Part shown: in pieces, positions 48,128 through 59,772 of the stretch | How positions within the stretch are numbered: position 1 is the first letter of the stretch | How the letters are laid out: every line of letters starts with the position of its first letter | Source: Bolinopsis microptera | Lineage: Eukaryota > Ctenophora > Tentaculata > Lobata > Bolinopsidae | Assembly: GCF_026151205.1 (NCBI RefSeq) | Contig: NC_087082.1 | Span: 13,177,865-13,241,864 of the forward strand | Length of the DNA: 64,000 bases | Direction of reading: 5' to 3' | Translations under genes and position numbers: made by a program | The notes under the pieces: generated by a model | What the model was told of the DNA's origin: nothing | What the model saw: the letters and a program-made list of their open reading frames with translations, nothing else | Database searches by the model: none

Positions 48128-48171
48128 TATTTTTATGGTGCACCCCCTATAGGGGGTGCACCATAAAAATA
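48128..48171. repeat. 44-bp perfect palindrome
   Basis: TTTTTATGGTGCACCCCCTA followed immediately by its exact reverse complement, with no spacer (centre between 48149 and 48150). Could form a cruciform or, if transcribed, a 22-bp hairpin stem. Confidence 0.9.
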
Positions 48172-48500
48172 AACTTGCTCGGATTTTAAAAATTTTTGTA
48201 CCATAGTTTTCTAGAGACTGTGAGAATTTTAACAATACCAAATTTGTCATACCTTTTTGGAAAGATCAGTGAGTTTCGCCTAGGTGCCATATTTGATGGT
48301 GCGCGGCTTTTGGAGCAAAATTAGCTGTAAAAGTCGCGTAATTTGACCAAATTTGACCAAATTCGTTGATTTTTGTTGTATTATTTAAAAATATCTTCAC
48401 ACTTCAGTTCCTTGAATGAGATCATTCTGAAAATTGGCGACGACCTTCTAATAGGGCTTTCACAACTGTCCGAAAAATTTGGTGGATATCGGAGTTGATG

Positions 48501-48583
48501 TTACTGGGCCGCGCTCAGCCTGTCATTCCGCCTAATCTCTATTCTGTTGTTTACCAACATTAAAGCCTGGGGTCCTCAGGTAA
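48501..48583 (+). mobile_element. Miniature TIR element, copy D (83 bp)
   Basis: TTACTGGGCCGCGCTC...GTCCTCAGGTAA with perfect 8-bp direct repeats AGTTGATG at 48493-48500 and 48584-48591. Nearly identical to copy B apart from a 6-bp insertion (CTGTTG). Confidence 0.9.
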
Positions 48584-48879
48584 AGTTGATGTAGTGATCA
48601 AAATGGGGCAAAATACGCTGCTTTTAGCTGCAACATAATGTCTGATGGTTGGATATGCTTTAAACTTTTCGGACACTTTCCTTGTAAGTCTATGAGTAAG
48701 CTTACCGCAATTTTTGTTGCAATCGGAGGTCGGGAAGGATACTTAATATTTATTTGTTTGAAGAAAATTGTGCTGGCCGAAATTAGCGCTAAAAAACCAT
48801 CCTACAGTCGGTACGCGCGGCTCACTGTCGATGGCGCACTACCTAGTAGTTAGTTAGTAGTAGTTAGTAGGTGACGGGA

Positions 48880-49170
48880 GCTTCTAAGCTTTCCGTAGTG
48901 CCCCCAACCTGCTTTCAGATATGGGAGTCATATATGCCTTCAGTTTCCACCCGGTGAACCTGGTCGGCGAGCCCCCAGGTTTCAACTGCGCATAATAATA
49001 TAGCCGTGCGGGTAATAAACCCCGGGTTGGCTTCTCGTGTATTCGGTAGTGTGGCCGACCCCACTACTCTGCTGCGCGTTGCCGTGTTGGGGTGCTATCC
49101 CGGCGCGCGCGCCGGAGCTAGCCCCTCTCCCCGGCCTCCGCGCACTTCGGCTATTTCGCTATATAAGAAT
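48880..49170. other. GC-rich segment of unknown origin
   Basis: Distinctly higher GC than its surroundings with CGGCGCGCGCGCCG near 49101 and an imperfect repeat of CCCGGTGAACCTGGTCGG-like words. It does not look like a tRNA, and no coding sequence is recognised. It might be a repeat fragment. Confidence 0.35.
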
Positions 49171-49252
49171 TGAAATCTGCGTTCGTTTTGCGTACTGTAT
49201 GTTTGGTAAGATAATTAGTGAAACAAATTTTTAGTGAAACAAATTTAAAATT

Positions 49253-50803
49253 TTATCCTTTATTTTACAATCATAATATAATAATATTTATAAGCCTCCG
49301 TTTTGAAAGTTTTAAATTTTAATATATTCACATTTCTATTTAAAATTCAATTTAATGTATAAGTCAATAACTGGCCGCCAAAGCCGCGCATTCTTAAAAA
49401 CATGATTAAATTGTTTATGATTATACGACAAATAGAAATACATTTAAAATTATCCGTGGTTTTTTTTAAAAAAATAAATTATAATCTTACCTAAATCCAA
49501 AGCCAGCTTTGTAAAATTTACTTTTAGATCAAAATATATCGTCAATTCTAAATATTTACAATGCAACATTTCATTAATTTACATACAAGCGTACTCCAGC
49601 CCCTGCACGCATCCGTTCTTATGCGGCGCGGCTCAAGCCGCGCACGCACGTATTATTTTATACTTTTTGCTTTCTAATAAATATCGTGTCAATGTGTACG
49701 TCTAAATGTTCATGCTTTGTGTAAACCGAATCCAATTGAGATTAGTGACAAGGATAAGGACCCAAGTGCCTGTACGGCTTTTTCGGACCCCTGTGGACCA
49801 CTACTCTTGAAGTCGCTCTACAACTATTGAACATTTATAACTGTTATATAATATATAACGACATTTGACAATTATTATCATTAATCTATAATCTAGCTGT
49901 CTTGCTGAGGGGGAGGAGTAAACGCTTCACAAACTAAAGTGCTTACAACATACAAAATTTAAAACCATCAACACGGTTATAGTTCATATCAAGGGCCAAT
50001 TTGGTATACCTCTATTTCGTTGTAATATCTAGTATATCTTCACATCTTAATACTATAATGAAATACAATAGGATACATGTTTCGAGAAAGAAAGGTTAGT
50101 CCGATTATTAACAAAAGTAAACAAAAGTCCATCAGGGACTCCACGGAGTCGAAAAAGGTACACGGCTGCTGTCTGGTGCTGCTAGGCATTTATTGATCAA
50201 GATGTTTTATTGTATTGGTTTTTGATGATTCTATTGTTCGTGACTAATCAAGTTCTAAGTGGGGGTATAAAGTGCTGCTTAAGATACTTCGTCATCTCAT
50301 GTCCAGTATAATGAATAAGATAGTAAACAATATAGTTTCAGTAGTTGACCCATACAGTTAAGTCCGTCATAATTCACAATTGTTTAGTCATCTGTCAAAT
50401 GTCAAAGTCGTTGTGTGTTTAGTCGCTGAGTTAGCAGTAAGATAAGTTGTTACGCGCGCGCGCGTTTAATCCCGTCGACGTGAAATGTGACAATGAAAAC
50501 GCTACAGAATTATTGTTTTCGCGCGTTACGTAGAATTTACTAGTGTGTAATACTGGTTAACACTGGGTGTACACTGAGTGTAAGTCGCTAAGTTTCATAT
50601 ACGAGCCGAATATTTCTAATTTTGAGTGTATCGTGAGCATGTTTTACAGTGCAATTGTTCGGTACTAGTGTGTTTGTGTGTATATATAAATATATCATCT
50701 TTGGAGTATGGTGTGTGGACTGTGGTAAATAATGTGTTTAGTTGGAGTGCAGTGGTTGCATGTATGAGGAAAGATAAGTGGTTATTTTAGTAACTCACAT
50801 TAA
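49253..50803. other. No gene recognised
   Basis: AT-rich. A (CG)n stretch of about 10 bp lies near 50454. The LINE 3' end reaches into the right part of this interval; no tail repeat is clear. Confidence 0.45.
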
Positions 50804-53735
50804 TCAAAACTTGAGCTTATTCGTGGCAAAATTAAGCTCACACCAATCAAGTGTATCATGCTTGAATTGCAATTCTTGTAAAGCAATTTTCAATGTATTC
50901 TTAAACCCGTTTGTCGGAGTATTAAAACTTATCTTACTTGATGTTTGTCGACAGCTGTTCCACATGTAGGATGATTGGTAGATGAATTGTGAGGATGGTT
51001 GTGATGTGATGAAATAATCCTCTCGTCGTGGTGACCTGTTAAATGATGAGTACAGTGATAATGGTTCCTCTAACTTATTAATTTTGAATAGTTCTAAGAG
51101 ACAAGTGTACTTATACAGGTTGTGAACAGTTAACAATTTCTGATTCTTAAACAAGGGCTTAGAGTGTTCTTTTTTGTAAAAGTCCACACCTAGTCTTTGC
51201 TCACCAAATGGTCGTGTCCGGGCACAAGTTCTAAATTTTTCTAAGTAAGCTTCTTTATCCCCAAATAGAATTCTTATACACTTTTTCTGTGTTTTAAAGA
51301 GAGGTTCGAGTCGGTTGTTGCTAATACCACCCCATACAGATATTCCAAATCCCAAATGTGATTCGAATAAAGTATGGTATAAATCCTTATAATACTGTTT
51401 AGGGACAATGTGTCGTATTCTGCATAACTTACCTACTTCACATTTAAGTTTTGAGTTAAGTGACCGTGTGTGAGTTTTCCAATTAAGTTGATCATCGATA
51501 ATGACACCTAGAAATTTAGCTTCTTGGACTTTTTTAATGACAACATTGTTCAAAGTTAATATGTTCTCGTCATTTTCTACTTCCTCTTTGGCACGTGACG
51601 GTCTAAAGTGGATAAAACAGCATTTCTTAATGTTAATATGTAATAAGTTTAGTTTCATATACTTATAAACAGATGCTAAAACTTCATTTCCCTTTTCGTA
51701 CAGTCTTCTGACACATGTTTCTTCAATAAATATGTTAGTGTCATCGGCAAATAGTATAAACGTTCCTATAATTGATGAGTTTCGGATGTCATTTATGTAG
51801 ATGATAAACAGCAGGGGACCTAAACAGGACCCTTGGGGCACTCCGTAAACAACGGGCAGTTTCTCAGAGTCTTCACCTAATACTGAGACATACTGGTATC
51901 TATTCGACAGGTAACTTGCTATAAGGTTGTTTGCATTTCCACGGATCCCATAATTTTCTAACTTATGCAGTAACTTTTCATGTGAGATTGTATCAAAAGC
52001 TTTGCTAAGATCAATAAATATTCCAAGTACGTGTTGTTTTTTCTTGAGACGTGATTCTATGTGGTTAACTGAGTAATTTAAAGCATAACTAGTCGAATGA
52101 TTTTTACGGAATCCGTACTGGTTTTCATACAAGGAATTCTGTGAATGAAAGAAGCTATATAATCTGTTGAATATAATTTTTTCAAATATTTTACCAAATA
52201 CTACAAGTGTCGACACAGGTCTATAATTTTCAAGGAGTTCCTGGTTATCTTTCTTGTAAATTGGACTAATCCTTCCAATCTTAAGGTCATCAGGGAATAT
52301 GCCATCTTTCATACATTCATTGTACAGTACAGTAAGTAGAGGAGTGACTATTTTTGAGGACTGTTTTACAACATGAATAGGAATATCACTTGCCTTACCG
52401 TTCTTAAGTTCAGATATGATTTTGCTAACCTCGTCTGTTGTGCAGTCATGCATGTAAATGCTGGAGGTGTTTGAGAGCGGTAAATAGTCATAGAAACTAG
52501 GTAGATTGTTTATGTTCATTTGACCAAGTTCATTGTAAGCAGTATTTAGGTCAGAGGCCAATGATACGAAATACTTATTGAATTCGTTTGCTATGATCCT
52601 CCTGTTCGTTATCTTAACGTTGTCTATGGTGAACAGCGGCTTTATTTCACGCCGCCGTTTTCCTCTTATACTATTAATTAGTTCCCAGGTCTTTTTACTA
52701 TTCCCGCTATTTTCTGCAAATTTACCAGAGAAGTAATCTGTTTTCACTGTTTGACGTGTTTTCTTTAGGACTTTTCTGTATTCTTTGTAGATAAGGTAGC
52801 GACTACGTTTTAGTGAGCATTCAGGGCACTGGCAAATCCCGCCCTTGTTATCAGTTTCCCCGAGTTTACATTTTCTATTTCTTATCTCAACCCAATTTTC
52901 GTACAGTTTATGCTGATTATTAATTGAGCAAATGAGACCGGGAGTTATCCAAGGGTTAACCTTAACAGTTCTCTTAGAGGTTTTCGGGGTTTCTAGTTTA
53001 AACGATTTTTCGATGCAGTTTTTGTAAGTGTCATGGAATTCAGTAAAGTTATGGATTATTTTAGTTTTAAGCTCATCTTCAAGATCCACTAGGAAGCCGT
53101 TAACATTTGATTGACAGAAATCATAATACTGTTTAATAGAAGTTTTTCCAGAGTTGACTTCAACATTCCAGTTAAATATGTTAAAAATAGGCGAGTGGTG
53201 AGTTATTCGTTCTTTTAGGGTGCCTGAAGTAATAACATTCTCAATGTCGTTGGTAAATATGTTGTCTATGCAAGATGCTTTACAGCCTGGTTTTTCGTGA
53301 GTAGCAATAGATATTAACGGACAAAATCCTTTACTGAACAATATTTCTTCATATTTTTGTACATTTTTGTTATCTTTATCATGAAGATCGATATTAAAGT
53401 CTCCAGCTAGATAACTAAACTTCGGCATGTGATCAAGAAGGTTAGAAAGTTCAACTAGAGCTTGGGAAATACAGCCACTTGGTGGACGATACAAAACACC
53501 TACATTAACAGGTTGATCTTCGTTACTTAATGATAAGACAAGTATTTCTAGATTTTCTGTGACTTGTGATATATTTTCAATTACTGTAGCATTTAATCTA
53601 TCGTCAACATAAAGGGCTACTCCAGTGCCCTTTTGTTTGTTAGGTGCTGTGTCCTGATAGTAACTATTATAACCGTCGAGCTGAAATAGGTTGCTTAATT
53701 CTTTCTTTATTTGTAAAGAATCAAAGTTGCCATGC
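50804..53735 (-). mobile_element. 5'-truncated CR1/Jockey-type LINE with open ORF2
   Basis: Minus-strand frame open from about 53730 to the stop at 50804-50806, roughly 975 codons. The start was placed upstream of the first TTG/ATG because the endonuclease homology continues (GTGVALYVDDRL) to GNFDSLQIKKELSNLF, where it breaks off. Endonuclease motifs YRPPSG, YLAGDFNIDL, CIDNIFTND, ITHHSPIF; RT motifs GRISPIYKKDN, FIDLSKAFDTISHEKLL, GVPQGSCLGPLLF and ILFADDTN are intact. The C-terminal region matches that of the LINE at 39.8-44.5 kb residue for residue over long stretches (SVWGG, KKCIRILFG, TVHNLYKYTCL), so the two are sister subfamilies. It lacks the PHD finger and ORF1. No stops were seen inside, so it is young. 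Confidence 0.9.
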
Positions 53736-53744
53736 CGCTCGCCC

Positions 53745-54125
53745 GAGCGTTTGGAGTTTTAGGAGCCAGTCCAGACACTTGCCTGGATTGCATCGCAATA
53801 GCTCCGTATCGACTCCTTACGCCCGAGTAAGTTGTTATATCCTATATACTCTGTAAGTTTCACGTTAGCGTCTGAGGTACCAGTCCAGACTATGTGTCTG
53901 GTTCGCATCGCGAAGGTCCTATAGTGACGCTTTGTGCTTAACTCAAGAGATGTGATTACAATGAGATTTAATTTTATTGTATGACTGTAACTTGGATATG
54001 GGTGATCAGGATTAGAAAATGTATCGTTTGCAGTACCGAGAGGTTGGAACTAAGGGAGCCAGCCTGGACTCTTGCCCAGATTGCATCGCAATAGCCCCTT
54101 GTCGACCCTCGCTCTCGTTCCTGGT
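53745..54125. repeat. Three related ~75-bp GC-richer modules
   Basis: Modules at 53755-53830, 53872-53940 and 54046-54118 share the order CCAGYCYRGACT, then TGGATTGCATCGCAATAGC (or GGTTCGCATCGCGAAGG), then CGAC/GACGC. Each contains the imperfect inverted repeat GCATCGCAA-type core. Spacing is about 115 and 175 bp. Nature unknown; the first directly abuts the LINE 5' breakpoint. Confidence 0.55.
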
Positions 54126-54432
54126 AACGGTGTGTGGTTACTATGGTAACAGTGTGTAGTTGCTATGGTAACTGTGTGTAGTTGCTATGGTTAGTTGCTA
54201 TGGTAACAGTGTGTAGTAGCCATGGTAACAGTGTGTAGTTGCTATGGTATCAGTGTGTAGTTGCTATGGTAACAGTGTGTAGTAGCTATAGTATCAGTAT
54301 GTAGTTACTATGGTAGCAGTGTTTAGTTGCTAGGTAGTGATTTGGAGTTGCTACGGTAACCGTGTGTGGTTGCTATGTTAAGAGTGTGTAGTTTCTATGG
54401 CAACATTGAATGGTTGCTGTGGTAACAATTTA
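54126..54432. repeat. ~27-bp minisatellite (GGTAACAGTGTGTAGTTGCTAT)
   Basis: About 11 degenerate copies of TGGTAACAGTGTGTAGTTGC, with divergence growing to the right. Confidence 0.9.
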
Positions 54433-55635
54433 GAGTTCTTCTTCGTTGACAAATTCTAGTAAAGTCGTTTCAAGTGATTAACATCGTTTAAATGAATAAA
54501 ACTGAATAAAAAGTTGAAACAATAGATAATAAAATTACCCGCCATGCGCGCTACCAGAGTAGCTAGCGCGCAAAACGTATTAAAGGATTGACAGCGAGAT
54601 CATTAGCACATACTGTGCTCAAATGGCGTTCGCGCGTTACGTAAAATATAGGAAAAATTTAAAATAGCAATCTCAATTCGAATCAAGATAACGCTGATAG
54701 GATGAATCAATCATTCATTGATAAACCAGTGTGTGCTACACTCATATCGTTTCATCTACACACTAAGTAATCACTAATCTATAATGATGAAGTAGTGGCA
54801 GAAAAGTCATGCCTTGTAACATGATCAGGTTTGACAGCGCTGCTATAGTCCCTTCGCATTTGATGGCTGAAGATTACTTCGGTGAGTCTGTTTGAGAGGT
54901 TGTGCTATTAGAGTGGAATTTACCAGTTGTAGGAGCTGCGCCTTGAGGGAAGAATGTAACCAGTTTTGGAAAACAGTCGCCCTGTCGTGTGGTAATATTT
55001 TAATTCTGTGAAAGCATGGTTCGAGGTAAAATTTATAAACAAGTAAGTAAAGTGAATCAATTTTACACGCTAAAACTTTATATAAACATGGGCTTTTAAG
55101 GAAAATAGATCATGTTAGGTCTGATATGTCTGGCCGGAGGCCTTTCTCTTTGATATGTGGTGTATGGCCATGGGCCGTTCTCTTTTGTATGATGTGGAGG
55201 ATGAGAATTTCAATAGGTATATAATATTTCATATTATATTACAAATGACGAGATCAATTTCTTGCCTGTAGACACGGATTAGTAGATGGGTTGGTCGAGG
55301 GGGGTATAATGCATGTCTGACTGCGAATCTCAGTTAGACAACTCTGATTTCAGGAACTTGGATAGAGAGTTGAGCTTTGTCTTAATAAGAGACGTGATGT
55401 CTGATGTTGGCATTCTTGTAATCTGTGCGAATGTCTAGGGAGACATGAGCTGTATCCATCAGAGGAAAACAAATTTTTTTTTTTTTAGGAAAACAAATTT
55501 AAATTGGTTCAGAGCAGTATCTGTTGTCCTGCATTGTGGCTGAGTAGCTGTCTGTCTGTTTGGCTTTGATTTCCGTAGATATTTATGCCTGTTCCTGGGA
55601 ATCTAGGGGTGTTAGTATACACACATGGGGGTGGA
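54433..55635. other. No gene recognised
   Basis: Non-coding. At 55464-55505 lies the plus-oriented doubled AGGAAAACAAATTT motif around a T-run, the inverted partner of 45741-45782. Confidence 0.45.
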
Positions 55636-55642
55636 ACGAATG

Positions 55643-56092
55643 TTAGTTTATAATTTTAGTTTAGCAGCCAATACGGAGGCAGGTAACGATCGAGAAAACA
55701 AGATGTGTTCTAAACGCCGTCAAAAACCGAAAGATGATGCAAAAAGGGTGTCTAGTCAACAAACAGAAGGACTGTAACTGAGACCCTGGTTCTATGAATG
55801 CTGACGATCTACAATATGCAGTAGAGAGAGACAGAATACAAATGAAAGAACAGAGCAATAGAATTATAACAAGAAACTTAGCCTGTAGAGTAAAACGGCT
55901 GAGAATTCCAGCACTCATATCAGAGAGTGTCCCCATTTCTGTTGGTGCTGACTTCCCAGAGAAGCAGCAGTGTCGTACTTTATCAGAGTTGCTTGTACCA
56001 GAGCGGTTGATATCAGTCTTCGTTAAGTTGAGGGGCTACTGATGATTTCTTGCTTCTATCCTGCTTCTGTTAGTTTATAATTTTAGTTTAGC
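55643..56092 (+). pseudogene. Broken ORF between 24-bp direct repeats, origin unknown
   Basis: GTTAGTTTATAATTTTAGTTTAGC occurs at about 55644 and again at about 56069. Between them one frame reads a basic stretch (KMCSKRRQKPKDDAKRVSSQ) to a stop, and a shifted frame (55794-56042) reads 82 residues beginning MNADDLQYAVERDRIQMKEQ and ending LRGY. The composition looks like real protein (charged, amphipathic) rather than random, and could be a retroelement ORF1 remnant with one frameshift, but I do not recognise the family. Confidence 0.35.
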
Positions 56093-56129
56093 CTGGAAGC
56101 TAAGAGGGGATTAGTAAACACGCAATAGT

Positions 56130-56640
56130 ATGGTACACTGCTGCCAGCTGACTCACCAGCAACAATGCATGTCCAAAGGGGAGGCAGAGGGAGAGATACC
56201 ACCGACAACCTGGGTGACAGGCCACCGACAGTGCACCCACCTCTGTAGGTCTGAGGGCGACAGGTCAAGAACCAGGTGAGACTAGTAATCAAACAGAAAA
56301 GGGACCGAACTGCTGAGGTGATTGAGTGAGTGAGATGCTGCATTGCTACTGGCTGACTCACCAGCAACAATGTAAGTCCAAGAAGAAAAAAGGAGAGACA
56401 CTGTCTGTTATCTGGGTGAGCCACCACCGACAGTGCTCCCACTTCTGTGGGGCTGAGGGTGTTGGCTCCAAGAACCAGCCGTGAGCAAACAGCGCCTGTC
56501 CCCCTCTATGGTTAACTTGAGAGTAACAGGACTATGCCATTCTCCAGGCCAATCCGTTCAGTAACCAGCTGACCCAGCACCACCTCTAATGGAAGATGTG
56601 GTTCGGATTGGACTTCGCTAGGATTTGTCAGTTTTTCTGT
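56130..56640. repeat. Two tandem ~195-bp repeat units
   Basis: Shared words GCTGACTCACCAGCAACAAT, ACCGACAGTGC, CCCACCTCTGTAGG/CCCACTTCTGTGGG, GGCTGAGGG and AAGAACCAG recur about 195 bp apart (first unit from about 56138, second from about 56335). Non-coding. Confidence 0.7.
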
Positions 56641-56769
56641 AGACACTAATGCTCTCTCGAGGAGAGACATGAGCCCCGGCGAAACTGACCAAAAACGTGG
56701 CAGGGATTCTCACCCTACGCACTACCTAGTATAAGCCAAGCCGTATTTGATATATTCAACGAACGGGTG

Positions 56770-57000
56770 TTTTTGTTGTCATACGTTGTATGACCCGCCG
56801 CGCGCACGAAGTGCGCGGCTTCCCCTGTATCGTCAGGACAATAAAGTGAAACGACCGTGGGGTTGCAACGTGATACAATGTTTTTGACTTTTCATGTCTG
56901 CATTGCATTGTTGTGCAGTGCATTTTATAAATATAAATAATGTATAATTTTTTATTACATTAAAATTGACACTAATCAAAACATAATAATACATGAAATA
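56770..57000. repeat. CATACGTTGTATGACCCGCC module and flank
   Basis: GTCATACGTTGTATGACCC at 56778 opens with a perfect palindrome (CATACGTTGTATG is near-palindromic) followed by CGCGCACGAAGTGCGCG, another palindrome, then sequence shared with the MITE at 57379. Probably a fragment of the GGGCGAGCGA family. Confidence 0.6.
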
Positions 57001-57011
57001 ATTTTAATTAG

Positions 57012-58279
57012 TACAGGGTGGGCCAAATGTAAATACCCATACGTTGGCCTTAACAGCTCCGCTGTGTTTTGTATTTGAGAGCTGTTGCTTTGCAAATGGT
57101 ATACTGTACTTATTACTGGTTCGAGGATTCCGTCGTCAAAATTTGAAAATTCGAATATTTTAGACCACGCCCATTCAATATTAAAACACCTATATTATTT
57201 TCTCTGAACATGCTGAACGCCTAATTTTTTCAGAGACGGTAAATTATCAAATGTTGCTGATCTGAAAACATGAGGCAAAACGGATTAGAAATGACGAAGC
57301 ATTTTCTGTATCTCGTTAACAAAATTGACTGGGTGATTATGTGCGCTCCTACTAAATCGCTCGCCCAAATTTTTTGTCATACGTTGTATGACCCGCCGCG
57401 CACGAAGTGCGCGGACGATAGTGAAACGACCGTGGGGGTCGCAACGTGATACAACAAATTTTAAGAAAATTCTTGTGAAAAGGCCCTTTCGGTATGAAAT
57501 TAGTCTCGATCAGTTAAGTGTATTTTTGGACGCTGATTCCGAATCACCCCCCATGACGTATAGTATAGGGTAAAAATGCTTCCCTGGAGAGTTATGGGCA
57601 AAAAACCATTTTGGTCACGTGACAGGCTAGTAAAACATGAATTCGATTGTTTAGGGCTCGGGTTAGGGTAACGGTTGTGGTAAGGGTTATGGATAGCTTC
57701 GGGGTTATGGTTAGGGTTAGGGTTGGGATTAGGGTTTATGTAAAACCGTTTTGTACAGCTGCAATACCATAAAAACCAAAGTCATGTGAAATTTTTGGGC
57801 GAGCGAATTAGTAAGAGCCGATTATGTGACACCGTGACACGACACCTTAATTGGGCACCCTTAACAATTCCCATAATGTTTAACGGGGTAGTTAACGGGG
57901 TCACCTTATCACGTGATTAGGTAAACCACTCACCTGATCACACGTAATGAATAAACTCGTCATGCTTCATATTTTGGTCATCTGAGAAGCTGCAGTTTTA
58001 ATTCTTTCAGGACAAACGTAATTCCAATGGCCATTGGCCAAACACTATTCAATAATATTTATTAGCTTGATCCGACTATCCAAACTATCAAACAAATGTG
58101 AAAATGAACCTCCATTTTAAAAAAATGAACGCGAATATTTTTCGAGTTGACAAATTCCTCGAACCAGTGGTGGTACTAAGTCATACCATGGTATACCAGA
58201 AGGAAGTATTTAAATTGGGCACTCAGTGAATGAGCTATAAAGGCCAACGTATGGGTACTGACTTTTGGCCCACCCTGTA
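57012..58279 (+). mobile_element. CAGGGTGGGCC TIR element, full length with a nested MITE
   Basis: Begins TACAGGGTGGGCCAAA and ends with the inverted TTTGGCCCACCCTGTA. About 785 bp without the nested insertion (57344-57819 plus one 9-bp duplicate). It aligns end to end, in inverse orientation, with 60215-60985. No transposase ORF; non-autonomous. Borders are compatible with a TA target site but the family is not assigned. Confidence 0.85.
57344..57819 (+). mobile_element. GGGCGAGCGA-family MITE nested in the element above
   Basis: 476 bp with inverted ends CGCTCCTACTAAATCGCTCG and, inverted, GGCTCTTACTAATTCGCTCG, flanked by a perfect 9-bp duplication GATTATGTG (57335-57343, 57820-57828). The interior holds the GACCCGCCGCGCACG module and a degenerate TTAGGG-like tract (57655-57745). 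A 9-bp duplication suggests a Mutator-like (MULE) mobiliser; this is inference. Confidence 0.88.
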
Positions 58280-59772
58280 TTTGTAAAATATTTTAATAAA
58301 TCGTTATTGATTATATAATTATTTATTTTGTATTGAAGATCAGGGGTTTTATTCATAATTTAACCATTCATACAATGCAAAGGTTTGTAAAAACATGATT
58401 CAATTGTCTTCTCCCATGTGGTTTAACTTTTTATTCCAATGACCATTACAACTATACAAGCCCTTTTAAAGTCAAATTTACTCAATGAAGAAACAGTGAC
58501 ACCAAAGTTACATGGTCAGTCATGATATCCCCTAAAGAACTGCCGTTAAAGCTAGTGGAGTGGTTGGTAACTGCCACCTTCAGTGTCCAAATTGCCGAGT
58601 ATTATACAACAACTACCTCAGAATATTTTTCTATACCATGCGCAAAATCGTCATTTGAATGTGGGACAAAAAAACTTAACTGTTTGAAAAAATTAACTGA
58701 GGTACTAGCAAAACTGCGCATTTTGGGATTTGGGGGTGCATTTTTCGGGGGGGAATTAAACCACTGCTCCTACTGCCTTAAAACTTATTCGATTGGATGG
58801 CCACTTAAGTACTTAAATGTAGCTGTGCTAAACTTTTTCGACAGTATATTATTGTCTATTTTAAGTAACTACGCATTTTAATAACAATGAATTTGAGTTG
58901 GTTTTTTTTGTACTCTAAAAAGTAGCTGGAAATCCGGACTTCCGGTGGAGGGGGGGGGGGGGGGGGGGGGTGGGCGGCGGCGGTTTTGAAAATTTGGACA
59001 CACCCGGACGGGGGAGGGGGTGGTCTGAAAATCTGCGATTTTGGCCTAAATGGATGGCCCCTTACAGCTCTCCCTACAGTGCTCTAGCTCTCCCTAGTCA
59101 TCAATCAGAGAATAAATAGCTTAATCACATCTGGGCTCATCAGCAATTTAAGTGGCTGTATTTTCTTCCATTTGATCTTGGTACCGAAGTATTTATCTCT
59201 ACTGTCATGGAAGGATTATTCTTGTCAATTTTCTTGTCAATTTTCATAGATTATGTTAATGCAATCACTGAGACAGGATTATTCCGGAACACTTGCTCCA
59301 ACCAGAGCCCTCACGCTCGCAGTAACGCGCGCCTGCCAAACGGCACTATTTTACTTGTGAAACAAGCGCGTCACGCAGTATGCGTAGACTCATGGCTCTG
59401 TGAACTGGAACACTTCAACAATATCATATTTTTATTAACAGGACACATATTTTTCCCGCAACAAGGGCTATAACTAATTCAAATATGTAACTGTATAGAC
59501 TTTTTATTATTATTAGTCAAATCCATACCCACCATGGCCTCCTAAACCTAATTACATTTAACCATGAAATTGAATCAGTTACGTGTTTTAAGACTCTACA
59601 TCTCATAAGAATACGAAAATTATCCCAGAATGGATTGTCAATTTTAGTGAGGAAAATCCTATTTTTAAAAGACTCAAATCGTGCTGAAACATTACATTAT
59701 ATATTATATAGTAGTTACATTATACATTATAGTACAATTTTGTATGAATTTATCCACAGATGATTATAAGGA
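58280..59772. other. No supported gene; poly-G tract
   Basis: A 119-codon open stretch at 58522-58881 has no recognisable domain and I do not call it. A poly-G run of about 22 bases begins near 58949 and is followed by CGG-rich sequence. Confidence 0.4.

Larger units (their letters stand above)
47464..49252. repeat. 36-bp direct repeats bounding a 1.8-kb segment
   Basis: TAGTGAAACAAATTTTTAGT continuing to TTTAAAATT is identical by eye at 47464-47500 and 49216-49252. The enclosed segment has no recognisable ORF; it contains the 44-bp palindrome, miniature element copy D and a GC-rich segment. It may be the relic of an element with short direct terminal repeats. Confidence 0.5.

Noticed and set aside
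45741-55505. Single 9.8-kb DNA transposon (Polinton-like) bounded by the inverted AAACAAATTT motifs
   Set aside because: No polymerase, integrase or capsid genes inside; contents are an unrelated LINE and MITEs, and no target duplication is visible.
58522-58881. 119-codon frame (MISPKELPLKLVEW...)
   Set aside because: No recognisable domain, no splice partners, and located in repeat-rich intergenic DNA.
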